10,235 nucleotides of DNA, from the NCBI GenBank assembly GCA_945876015.1, contig CAMCNM010000046.1:1-10235 (forward strand), in the 5' to 3' direction. The position numbers were made by a program, and so were the translations under genes. This document shows, one piece after another, positions 4,789 through 10,235 of the stretch. The notes beneath the pieces are model-generated. The model was not told the DNA's origin. It ran no database searches and worked only from the letters and a program-made list of their open reading frames with translations. This stretch comes from Gemmatimonas phototrophica. Its GTDB lineage: Bacteria > Gemmatimonadota > Gemmatimonadetes > Longimicrobiales > Gaopeijiaceae. Positions within the stretch are counted from its first letter, which is position 1, and each line of letters starts with the position of its first letter.

Positions 4789-6282
4789 ATGACCGACCCC
4801 GCGACCCCACTCTACCTGGTTCGTCTCTCCTCGGAGCTCACCACCAAGGCGCGCCGTACGCGCCGACGGTTCCAGGAGACGCTCGGGCGCAACCTCAGGG
4901 ATGCGCTCGGGTGCCTGGGCGGTGAGTGGACGTTCCAGAACAAATGGGACCGCTTCCTGATCGAATCGGATCACCCCGGGGCCGCCGCGCGGATCGCGGG
5001 CGTGTTCGGGATCAGCTCGGTCTCCCGGGTCGAGGCTCGAGTGCCGCCGGACATGGACCGCATCGTCGAGGTCGGGCACGAGCTCTTCCGCGAGCGGGTC
5101 GGAAGCCACCGTACGTTCGCGGTCCGCGCGCGACGGGTGGGAAGGCATCCGTTCAGCTCGCGCGACGTGTGCGTGCGGCTCGGCGCCGCTCTAAACCCCT
5201 ATGCTCAGGTGGATCTCGACGACCCCGAGATCACCGTCCACGTGGAGGTGCGCGACGAGGAGGCGTTCCTCTTCACCGGTCGCGTGGCGGGGGCCGGGGG
5301 GCTGCCGTTGGGCGTGGAGGGGAAGGCGGTCGCCCTGATGTCGGGAGGGTTCGACTCGCCTGTCGCCGCCTGGCTCGTCCTGCGCAGGGGCGTGTCGCTC
5401 GACTATGTGTTCTGCAATTTGGCCGGCGACGCGTATGAGCGGATGGTCGCGTCGATCACCAAGGTGCTCGCGGACGAGTTCAGCTACGGCGACCGGCCGC
5501 GCCTCCACGTCGTGGACTTCGCCGCGGTGGTGGACGATCTGCGCGCCAAGTCCGAGCCGCGCTACTGGCAGGTCGTGCTGAAGCGGCAGATGTACCGGGC
5601 GGCCGCGGCGGTCGCCACCGAGCTGTCCGCCGAGGCGATCGTGACCGGGGAAGCGATCGGTCAGGTCTCGTCGCAGACGCTCGGCAATCTGCGCGCGATC
5701 GACGCGGCGGCGACGCTGCCGGTATTCCGCCCGCTCCTCGGCTTCGACAAGTCGTGGATCATCGAGCGCGCGGAGGAGATCGGCACCGCCGCGCTCAGCG
5801 CGCGGGTGCATGAGCACTGCGCGATCCTGCCGGACAAGCCCGTCACGCACACCTCGTGCGAGCGCGTGGCCGCCCAGGAAACCCGGATCGATTTCTCTCT
5901 GCTCGCCAAGGCCGTGGCCGAGCGGCGCGTGCTCGATCTGCGCGGGCTGAGCTCGACCGACCTGGTCGAGCCCTACCTCTTCATCGATCAGGTGCCCGCG
6001 GGCGCCGTCTTGCTCGACTGTCGCTCGCCCCACCAGTTCCGCGCCTGGCACTATCCCGGCGCGGAGCTCAAGGCCCCGCACGACGTAGCCGAGCGCATGA
6101 AGGAGCTCTCGAAGGAGCGCACCTACGTGCTCTACTGCGAGTACGGCGTGCAGGCCGCGCACGTGGCCGGGGTGATGCAGCGCGTGGGATACGAGGCCTA
6201 TTCGTTCCGGGGTGGCGCGCCGCGGCTGCGCGACTGGGCGGAGCGGCAGCGCGCGAAAGCCGAGCCGGTACCGGCCGGATGA
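4789..6282 (+). CDS. thiI: tRNA 4-thiouridine synthase ThiI with rhodanese domain
   Basis: ThiI adenylates uridine 8 of tRNA and replaces its oxygen with sulfur received as persulfide from a cysteine desulfurase; it can also feed sulfur to thiamine thiazole synthesis. The 497-residue chain has an N-terminal ferredoxin-like plus THUMP region (about 1-170), a PP-loop ATP-binding motif SGGFDS (185-190), the KRQMYRAA and TGEAIGQVSSQTL motifs of the synthase domain, Cys344 in HCAILPDKPVT, and a C-terminal rhodanese domain (about 390-490) with Cys450 in YCEYGVQ. These two cysteines match the disulfide partner and persulfide carrier known in the E. coli enzyme (Cys344 and Cys456), so it is the full-length two-domain form. 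ATG 4789 is chosen because its N-terminus TPLYLVRLSSELTTK matches the family; the frame extends further left only into upstream sequence. It overlaps the DUF72 gene by ATGA. Confidence 0.97.
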   Translation: MTDPATPLYLVRLSSELTTKARRTRRRFQETLGRNLRDALGCLGGEWTFQNKWDRFLIESDHPGAAARIAGVFGISSVSRVEARVPPDMDRIVEVGHELFRERVGSHRTFAVRARRVGRHPFSSRDVCVRLGAALNPYAQVDLDDPEITVHVEVRDEEAFLFTGRVAGAGGLPLGVEGKAVALMSGGFDSPVAAWLVLRRGVSLDYVFCNLAGDAYERMVASITKVLADEFSYGDRPRLHVVDFAAVVDDLRAKSEPRYWQVVLKRQMYRAAAAVATELSAEAIVTGEAIGQVSSQTLGNLRAIDAAATLPVFRPLLGFDKSWIIERAEEIGTAALSARVHEHCAILPDKPVTHTSCERVAAQETRIDFSLLAKAVAERRVLDLRGLSSTDLVEPYLFIDQVPAGAVLLDCRSPHQFRAWHYPGAELKAPHDVAERMKELSKERTYVLYCEYGVQAAHVAGVMQRVGYEAYSFRGGAPRLRDWAERQRAKAEPVPAG

Positions 6283-6983
6283 TCACCCACATCGGCACGA
6301 GCGGCTGGTCCTACCCGGAGTGGAAGGGAAGCTTCTATCCAGCGGATCTGAAGTCCGACGCGATGCTGGCCTACTACGCCGACCGCTTCAGCAGCGTGGA
6401 GGTGAACAACACCTTCTATCGACTGCCCAAGCGCGAAGTCATGGAGGGATGGGGAGAGCAGGTGCCCGCCGGGTTCTCGTTCGTGATCAAGGCCTCGCAG
6501 CGCATCACGCACAAGGCCAAGCTCGGCCCGGACGCCGCGGATTCGTTGGCCTATCTGCTCGAAGCGTGTGCGGCCCTGGGTGATCGGCTCGGCCCGATCC
6601 TGTTCCAGACCCCGCCCTGGCTCAAGAAGGATGTGGCGCTGCTCCGGAGCTTCCTCGCGCTGCTCCCCGCCGAAACCAGGGCGTCGTTCGAGTTCAGGAA
6701 CAAGACCTGGTTCGACGAGGAGGTCTACGACGCCCTGCGCGAGCGGAACGCGGCGCTCGTCGCCGCGGATACGGGGGAGGAGGAGAAGGATCCGCCGCTC
6801 GTGCGCACCGCGGACTGGGGTTACGCCCGCCTGCGCCGGGTCGAGTATCCCGGACCGCTGCTCGAGGACTGGGCGGCCAGGCTCGGGGCGATGGAGTGGG
6901 AGCGCCTCTGGGTGTTCTTCAAGCACGAGGACGAGGGGACGGGCCCCCGGCTGGCAGCCCGCTTCCAGGAGCTGATGCGGTGA
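6279..6983 (+). CDS. DUF72 family protein (YecE-like)
   Basis: A 234-residue member of the DUF72 family, a TIM-barrel-like fold of unknown biochemical activity. Motifs in order: GTSGWSYPEWKGSFYP (6-21), VEVNNTFYRLP (40-50), FSFVIKASQRITH (66-78), LGPILFQTPP (104-113), FEFRNKTWF (137-145), YARLR (182-186) and FFKHEDEGTGPRLA (213-226). Where many relatives carry a run of Asn/His in the last motif (FNNH...), this one has FKHED. The length is typical. ATG at 6279 overlaps the thiI stop codon (ATGA), so translation is probably coupled to ThiI. That suggests, but does not show, a role related to tRNA thiolation or sulfur handling. No known catalytic assignment can be transferred. Confidence 0.94.
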   Translation: MITHIGTSGWSYPEWKGSFYPADLKSDAMLAYYADRFSSVEVNNTFYRLPKREVMEGWGEQVPAGFSFVIKASQRITHKAKLGPDAADSLAYLLEACAALGDRLGPILFQTPPWLKKDVALLRSFLALLPAETRASFEFRNKTWFDEEVYDALRERNAALVAADTGEEEKDPPLVRTADWGYARLRRVEYPGPLLEDWAARLGAMEWERLWVFFKHEDEGTGPRLAARFQELMR

Positions 6984-7020
6984 TCCGTCCGGCACCCGTG
7001 CGGAGCCCGGCGGCCCGGCC

Positions 7021-7026
7021 TACCTT
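7021..7026 (+). promoter_or_regulatory. Candidate -10 box upstream of the YkvA-like gene
   Basis: TACCTT stands out in the GC-rich 88-base gap after the DUF72 gene. It would give a leader of about 39 nt that includes the ribosome site AGGAAAG (7059-7065). No convincing -35 is seen. The rest of the gap shows nothing else I can name. Confidence 0.25.
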
Positions 7027-7071
7027 GGCTGCTGGCTCCCCCGTACCGTCGGCCTTCCAGGAAAGCATCGC

Positions 7072-7461
7072 GTGAGCCTCGCTGACATCCAGGCGGTCAT
7101 CGACAGCGCCGAGACGCGCGGAACGCAGTCGCTCGAGCGCTACGCGCGCAAGCGGCTTCCGGAGGCGACGGACGCGGAGGTCCTCGACGCCGCCTCGCTC
7201 GCGGTCGAGATCATCGACAGCGTGCCGCTGTTCCTGGCGCGCGCGGAGCAGGAGGCGCGCGAGCGCCATCTCGAGTCCGTGGTCTCGCCGCTGCTCGGCC
7301 ACCTCGAGCACTATTTCCTGCAGCCGATGGACCTGATTCCCGAGATGACGCAGGGCCTGGTCGGCCTGCTCGACGATTCGTACCTGGTCCTCCGCATCCT
7401 CCAGAACCTGGACCGCGGCCCGGACCGCTTCCTCGATTGGGATCTCGACCATCCCCTCTAG
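7072..7461 (+). CDS. YkvA-like (DUF1232) protein, probably cut short by an amber codon
   Basis: The 129 residues up to the first stop hold the DUF1232 core YFLQPMDLIPEMTQGLVGLL (81-100) followed by DDSYLVLRIL. This matches the YkvA pattern of Y-L-x-P-x-D-L-I-P then G-x-L-D-D. GTG 7072 is preceded by AGGAAAG (7059-7065) with a 6-base spacer. An N-terminal helical region (1-70) precedes the core. Function of the family is unknown; members are thought to be membrane-associated. The reading frame continues sensibly for 40 codons beyond the TAG at 7459-7461 (see next entry), so the 129-residue product is either a recent truncation, a sequencing error, or a shortened but working form. UAG is used as a plain stop by two other genes here. 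Confidence 0.78.
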   Translation: MSLADIQAVIDSAETRGTQSLERYARKRLPEATDAEVLDAASLAVEIIDSVPLFLARAEQEARERHLESVVSPLLGHLEHYFLQPMDLIPEMTQGLVGLLDDSYLVLRILQNLDRGPDRFLDWDLDHPL

Positions 7462-7584
7462 TTCTTGCGCCGGCTGGTCGGGGACGACATCGCGCGCCAG
7501 TTGGACGAGCGATCCCTCGACGCGATGCAGGAGATCGCGTACGACGTGAACAAGTTCCGGGATGAAGTCAGACACCGGGCCTGA
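7462..7584 (+). pseudogene. In-frame continuation of the YkvA-like gene after the amber codon
   Basis: Directly after TAG 7459-7461, the same frame reads FLRRLVGDDIARQLDERSL and on to a TGA at 7582-7584, 40 codons in all. The amino-acid pattern is that of an amphipathic helical tail, and third codon positions are rich in G and C as in the neighbouring genes. The join WDLDHPL-stop-FLRRLVG reads as continuous protein, which suggests that the ancestral gene covered 7072-7584 with a sense codon at 7459. No other start-ribosome-site pair is seen that would make this stretch a separate gene. Confidence 0.6.
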
Positions 7585-7667
7585 CCGGGCACGGCTTCAT
7601 CGCCAAGCCCTTCCCGCGCCTCCACCTGGTGCAGGAAGTCCGTCGTCTCCTCGACGCGGTCTCCTGA
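7585..7667 (+). pseudogene. C-terminal remnant of a response-regulator receiver domain
   Basis: In the frame with codons at 7587, 7590 and so on, the sequence reads GHGFIAKPFPRLHLVQEV then RRLLDAVS and stops at TGA 7665-7667. This is the usual end of a CheY-like receiver: beta5 with the conserved Lys-Pro (KPF), then helix alpha5 (L-x-x-x-V-R-x-L-L). The upstream receiver parts (acidic pocket, phosphorylated Asp, Thr/Ser) are absent, and the frame is closed by TGA at 7563-7565, so only about 27 codons survive. It begins right after the stop of the YkvA-like continuation. It is probably a deletion scar from a lost histidine kinase or response regulator. The short length leaves room for chance resemblance. 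Confidence 0.5.
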
Positions 7668-7679
7668 CCCGCCTATCCT
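7651..7679 (+). promoter_or_regulatory. Promoter for the FKBP lipoprotein gene
   Basis: TCGACG (7651-7656, four of six matches to TTGACA) and TATCCT (7674-7679, four of six to TATAAT) are 17 bases apart. Transcription would start near 7686, after the in-frame TTG at 7680 but before the ribosome site at 7709-7714. The -35 lies within the receiver-domain remnant. Confidence 0.45.
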
Positions 7680-7708
7680 TTGAGGGTATCGTCCGCTCAC
7701 TCAGGTCC

Positions 7709-7714
7709 GGAGGA
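7709..7714 (+). promoter_or_regulatory. Ribosome binding site pointing to a CTG start
   Basis: GGAGGA, the strongest such site near this gene, is followed after 7 bases by CTG 7722-7724 in the FKBP frame. No ATG, GTG or TTG occurs in frame at a suitable distance. Confidence 0.55.
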
Positions 7715-7721
7715 TTCGGTT

Positions 7722-8186
7722 CTGTCAGCCCGCGCTCTAGCCCTCGTCCTGCTCGTCACCCTCGGCGCCTGCAACCGCGAGGACCTCCCCGATCCTCCGG
7801 AGGACTTCGCTCCGGCGCTCGGCGTGGACATCTCCAGGATGGACCGGACGGAAACCGGCCTCTTCATCGAGGTCCTCAACAAGGGCAGGGGTGCCCCGGC
7901 CCCCGCCGGCGCCAGGATCCTGATCGACTACAAGGGCTGGCTTCCGGACGGGAAGCTGCTCGACACCAACGAAGGCCAGGGGCCCCTCGCCGTGGAGCTC
8001 GAAGAGGACTTCCTGATCGACGGTGTCATGGAGGGACTCCAGGGGATGCGCGTGGGTGAGGAGCGGAAGCTCGTGATCCCTCCTGCGCGCGCATGGGGCG
8101 AGCTGGGAGATCTGGGTTACGTACCGCGCAACTCCTGGGTCGTCTACGAGATCCGGCGCCTCGGCGACCCCGCGCCCACCCTCTGA
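7722..8186 (+). CDS. FKBP-type peptidyl-prolyl isomerase, lipoprotein
   Basis: Residues 1-17 (from CTG 7722) form a lipoprotein signal: short basic start, core LALVLLVTL, lipobox LGAC with Cys17 to be lipidated, so the protein is probably anchored in the envelope facing the periplasm. The mature part is an FKBP domain (about 60-148) that speeds cis-trans isomerisation of prolyl bonds: ILIDYKGWLPDGKLLDTN (66-83), DGVMEGLQGMRVGEERKLVIP (100-120), GYVPRNSWVVYEIRRL (132-147). The family-typical IP-G-x-E-GL is here ID-G-V-M-E-GL, and GIPPNS/GxIPPN is GYVPRNS, so activity may differ. The first conventional start in frame is TTG 7680, giving 168 residues, but it lacks a ribosome site and precedes the likely transcript start. 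CTG 7722 with GGAGGA 7 bases upstream gives a normal signal peptide, hence the choice; CTG starts are rare. Confidence 0.88.
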   Translation: MSARALALVLLVTLGACNREDLPDPPEDFAPALGVDISRMDRTETGLFIEVLNKGRGAPAPAGARILIDYKGWLPDGKLLDTNEGQGPLAVELEEDFLIDGVMEGLQGMRVGEERKLVIPPARAWGELGDLGYVPRNSWVVYEIRRLGDPAPTL

Positions 8187-8201
8187 CGCCCGCTTCGGGC
8201 G
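8187..8201 (+). terminator. Short GC hairpin after the FKBP gene
   Basis: CGCCCG-CTT-CGGGCG follows the stop codon at once. The 6-bp stem has no U run after it, so it is a weak or Rho-assisted stop at best; the ABC transporter genes begin 17 bases later and may still be read through. Confidence 0.3.
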
Positions 8202-8218
8202 CCGCCTCCTGACAGCCC

Positions 8219-9481
8219 GTGCACAGCTCCGAGATCCTCGTCGTCTATGTGAAGGAGATGCGCTCCGCCCTGCGCGAGCGGAGCATCGTCCTGAACAGCC
8301 TGCTGCTCCCGATCTTCCTCTATCCGGTGATGCTGTGGCTCATGTTCACCGGGCTCACGTTCGCCGAGGGGCTCGCCGAGGGAGCGCGGTCGCGCGTCAC
8401 CCTTCACGGCCTTCCGGCGGAGCATCGCGAGATCCTCGATTCACTCCGCGTGATGAAGGAGGTGGAGGTCCTGGACGCGTCCGGCCGGGTGGGCGAGTCC
8501 GAAGCGCGGCTCGGACGCGGAGATCTGGACCTCGTCGCCGAGTTTCTCGCCCCGGGAGAGACCAACGGGCCGGCGGACAACTTCGAGGTCAAGCTCGCCT
8601 ACGATCGCTCGCTCGAGCGGAGCCGCCGAGCGCGCCAGCGCGTCGAGGGCGTCATCGAGCGCTACCGCGAGCGTTGGCTGAGCCGGCAGGCGCGTGACCT
8701 CGCGATCTCGCGCGAGGAGATCGATGGGTTCCGGATCGCCGGCCGCGACGTCGCGACGCAGCAGCAGCTGGGGACACGCCTGCTCTCGGGCACGCTCCCG
8801 CTCTTCCTCGTGGTGATGGTCGCGCTCGGGTGCTTCATCCCCGCGGTCGACACCACCGCCGGCGAGCGCGAGCGCTCCACCTGGGAGACCACGATGACCG
8901 TCGCGGCGTCGCGCGGCTCGATCGTGGCGGCCAAGTACCTCTACGTGGCCACGCTCGGCGCGGTCGCCGGGGTGCTCAACGTGACCGCGATGTTCCTCTC
9001 GATGGGAGCGGTGATGCGTCCGCTCTTCGCCGGGGCGGGGGAGCAATTCCAGTTCGAGCTCCCGCTGCTCGCGTGCCCGGTGATGATCGTGGGCGCGGTG
9101 GCGCTCGCGCTCTTCTTCGCCGCGGCGATGATGATCCTGGCCTCGTTCGCGCGCACCTTCAAGGAAGGCCAGGGCATGGTGACGCCGGTCTACTGGCTCG
9201 CGGTCATCCCGGTGATGTTTCTCGGCCAGGGGAGCGAGACCACCCTGACCGCCACCACCGCGGCGATCCCCGTGGTTAACGTGGCGATGATGATCCGCGA
9301 CGCGGTGCGGGGCGTGTTCCTGTGGCCGCTCGTGGCCGAGGCGATCCTGGTCGAGCTGGTCATGGTGGCGCTCTGCCTCCTCCTCGCGCGCAAGGTCCTC
9401 CGGGTCGAGGAGTTCCTGATCGGATCCTACGACGGCAGCCTGCTGCGCTTCCTCCGCTCGAGGCGACGTGCTCACTCCTGA
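8219..9481 (+). CDS. ABC-2 type exporter permease (NatB-like)
   Basis: A 420-residue permease with the NatB/ABC-2 layout: one membrane span at about 25-47, a large soluble loop expected outside the cytoplasm (50-187), then five spans at about 188-209, 237-263, 281-310, 321-337 and 367-390. The stretch DTTAGERERSTWETTMTVAA (211-230) between spans 2 and 3 is the conserved TAGE-x-E-R-x-T-x-E-T motif of this family, and PVVNVAMMIRDAVRG near the end is also typical. NatAB of Bacillus exports sodium; many relatives have unknown substrates, so only the class is assigned. GTG 8219 is the first start in frame; it has a weak ribosome site, and the N-terminus EILVVYVKEMRSALRERSIV matches the expected cytosolic coupling helix. 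Its end overlaps the ATPase gene by 14 bases. Confidence 0.87.
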   Translation: MHSSEILVVYVKEMRSALRERSIVLNSLLLPIFLYPVMLWLMFTGLTFAEGLAEGARSRVTLHGLPAEHREILDSLRVMKEVEVLDASGRVGESEARLGRGDLDLVAEFLAPGETNGPADNFEVKLAYDRSLERSRRARQRVEGVIERYRERWLSRQARDLAISREEIDGFRIAGRDVATQQQLGTRLLSGTLPLFLVVMVALGCFIPAVDTTAGERERSTWETTMTVAASRGSIVAAKYLYVATLGAVAGVLNVTAMFLSMGAVMRPLFAGAGEQFQFELPLLACPVMIVGAVALALFFAAAMMILASFARTFKEGQGMVTPVYWLAVIPVMFLGQGSETTLTATTAAIPVVNVAMMIRDAVRGVFLWPLVAEAILVELVMVALCLLLARKVLRVEEFLIGSYDGSLLRFLRSRRRAHS

Positions 9482-10235
9482 GGTCGCGACCGCGTCCGCG
9501 GACCCCACCGTCCTGGTGGAGGGCCTCACCAAGACGTTCTACGACGAATCGCGTGGCGAGGTGCGCGCCGTCGATGGGGTGAGCTTCGAGTGTCGGCGGG
9601 GGGAGATTTTCGGGCTGCTCGGGGCGAATGGGGCAGGCAAGACGACCACGCTGCGCATGCTCTCGACCGTGCTCCAACCGAGCGGCGGTTCCGCCCGGGT
9701 GATGGGGCACGATCTGGTAGCCGCGCCGGAGTCGGTCCGCGCCAGCCTCGGGTTCTACTCGGCCTCCACCGCCCTCTATCCGCGCCTGACGGCACGCGAG
9801 ACCCTCGAGTTCTTCGCGCGGGTGAACCGCTATCCCAAGGAGCGGGTCGAGGCCCGCGTCGCGGATCTGGTCGGCCGCTTCGGGATCACCGAGTTCCAGC
9901 ACGCGCGTGTGGACAAGCTGTCGAGCGGTATGAAGCAGAAGGTCTCGATCGCGCGCACCGTGGTGCACGATCCGCCGGTCCTGATCTTCGACGAGCCCAC
10001 GGTGGGACTGGACGTGATCAACGCGCTCGAGATGCAGGACGTGATCCGCGCGCTCCGCGCGGAGGGGAAGACGATCATCTTCTCCACGCACATCATGAGC
10101 GAGGCGGAGAAGCTGTGCGACACGATCGCGATCATCCATAGGGGCCGGGTGCTCGCTTCGGGCACCCTCGATGACCTGAGGCGCTCCACGGCGAAGCACT
10201 ACCTCGAGGACATCTTCGTCCACTACGTGCGGGAC
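9468..10235 (+). CDS. ABC transporter ATP-binding protein (NatA-like), cut at the right edge
   Basis: 256 codons are present and the frame is still open at the last base. Nucleotide-binding motifs: Walker A GANGAGKT (52-59), signature LSSGMKQK (151-158), Walker B LIFDEPT (172-178) with catalytic Glu176, D-loop GLD, and switch His208 in STHIMSEAEKLCD. In the Q-loop the text is GFYSASTALYPRLTARETL, without the usual Gln; the G-F-x-S-x-x-T-x-LY-x-RLT form is common in NatA-type exporters, which supports that subfamily. The start is GTG 9468, inside the end of the permease gene, with GAGG a few bases upstream. It energises the adjacent permease. Full-length relatives are about 240-310 residues, so only a short tail should be missing. 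Confidence 0.92.
   Translation, partial: MLTPEVATASADPTVLVEGLTKTFYDESRGEVRAVDGVSFECRRGEIFGLLGANGAGKTTTLRMLSTVLQPSGGSARVMGHDLVAAPESVRASLGFYSASTALYPRLTARETLEFFARVNRYPKERVEARVADLVGRFGITEFQHARVDKLSSGMKQKVSIARTVVHDPPVLIFDEPTVGLDVINALEMQDVIRALRAEGKTIIFSTHIMSEAEKLCDTIAIIHRGRVLASGTLDDLRRSTAKHYLEDIFVHYVRD

Noticed and set aside
8441..9532. A 363-codon minus-strand ORF opposite the permease and ATPase genes (and similar long antisense ORFs at 5191-6162, 6198-6995 and 3969-4790).
   Set aside because: Their composition is Arg/His/Glu-rich as expected from the antisense of GC-rich genes, they match no family I know, and the plus-strand genes carry clear motifs.
9720..9800. Missing Q-loop glutamine in the ATPase as a sign of an inactive enzyme.
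   Set aside because: The replacement pattern (GFYSASTALYPRLT) is usual in NatA-type ATPases, and all other catalytic motifs are intact.

Overview
The window is very GC-rich with tight gene packing. Twelve genes are complete or nearly so, one more runs off the right edge, and there are two apparent gene scars. A beta-barrel-like protein with a signal peptide and a lipobox protein point to a diderm (Gram-negative-type) bacterium. The lineage cannot be fixed from sequence alone; a high-GC environmental phylum such as Gemmatimonadota, Eisenbacteria or Acidobacteriota would fit, but this is a guess. No IS element, phage structural gene, CRISPR array, tRNA or rRNA was seen. Most of it is ordinary chromosomal housekeeping sequence.

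Layout. 1-950: a cysteine-rich CPXCG zinc-ribbon protein (+) converges with a cold-shock protein (-) on a shared 16-bp terminator hairpin. The cold-shock gene has a long structured leader with its own promoter and a terminator-like hairpin inside it. 955-2342: a class II glutamine amidotransferase (TTG start that exposes Cys2) overlaps by ATGA with a flavin-reductase-like protein. 2346-3838 (-): an outer-membrane beta-barrel candidate, a perfect 13-bp hairpin, a small membrane protein and a YvlD/phage-holin-4-type membrane protein.

3984-6983 (+): a TauE/SafE-type exporter, then ThiI with a C-terminal rhodanese domain, then a DUF72 (YecE-like) protein overlapping ThiI by ATGA. The exporter and ThiI both touch sulfur metabolism, and DUF72 may be linked to it by context. 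7072-7667: a YkvA/DUF1232-like gene interrupted by an in-frame amber codon, followed directly by what looks like the last ~27 codons of a response-regulator receiver domain. This is the most irregular part of the window.

7722-10235 (+): an FKBP-type prolyl isomerase lipoprotein that probably starts at CTG, then an ABC-2 exporter pair of NatB/NatA type (permease first, ATPase overlapping by 14 bases and cut by the window edge).

I found no clear new multi-gene defence or mobile system. The points most worth checking are the amber-interrupted gene with its receiver scar, the structured cold-shock leader, the CTG start, and -10-like boxes placed so close to start codons that leaderless transcription is possible.
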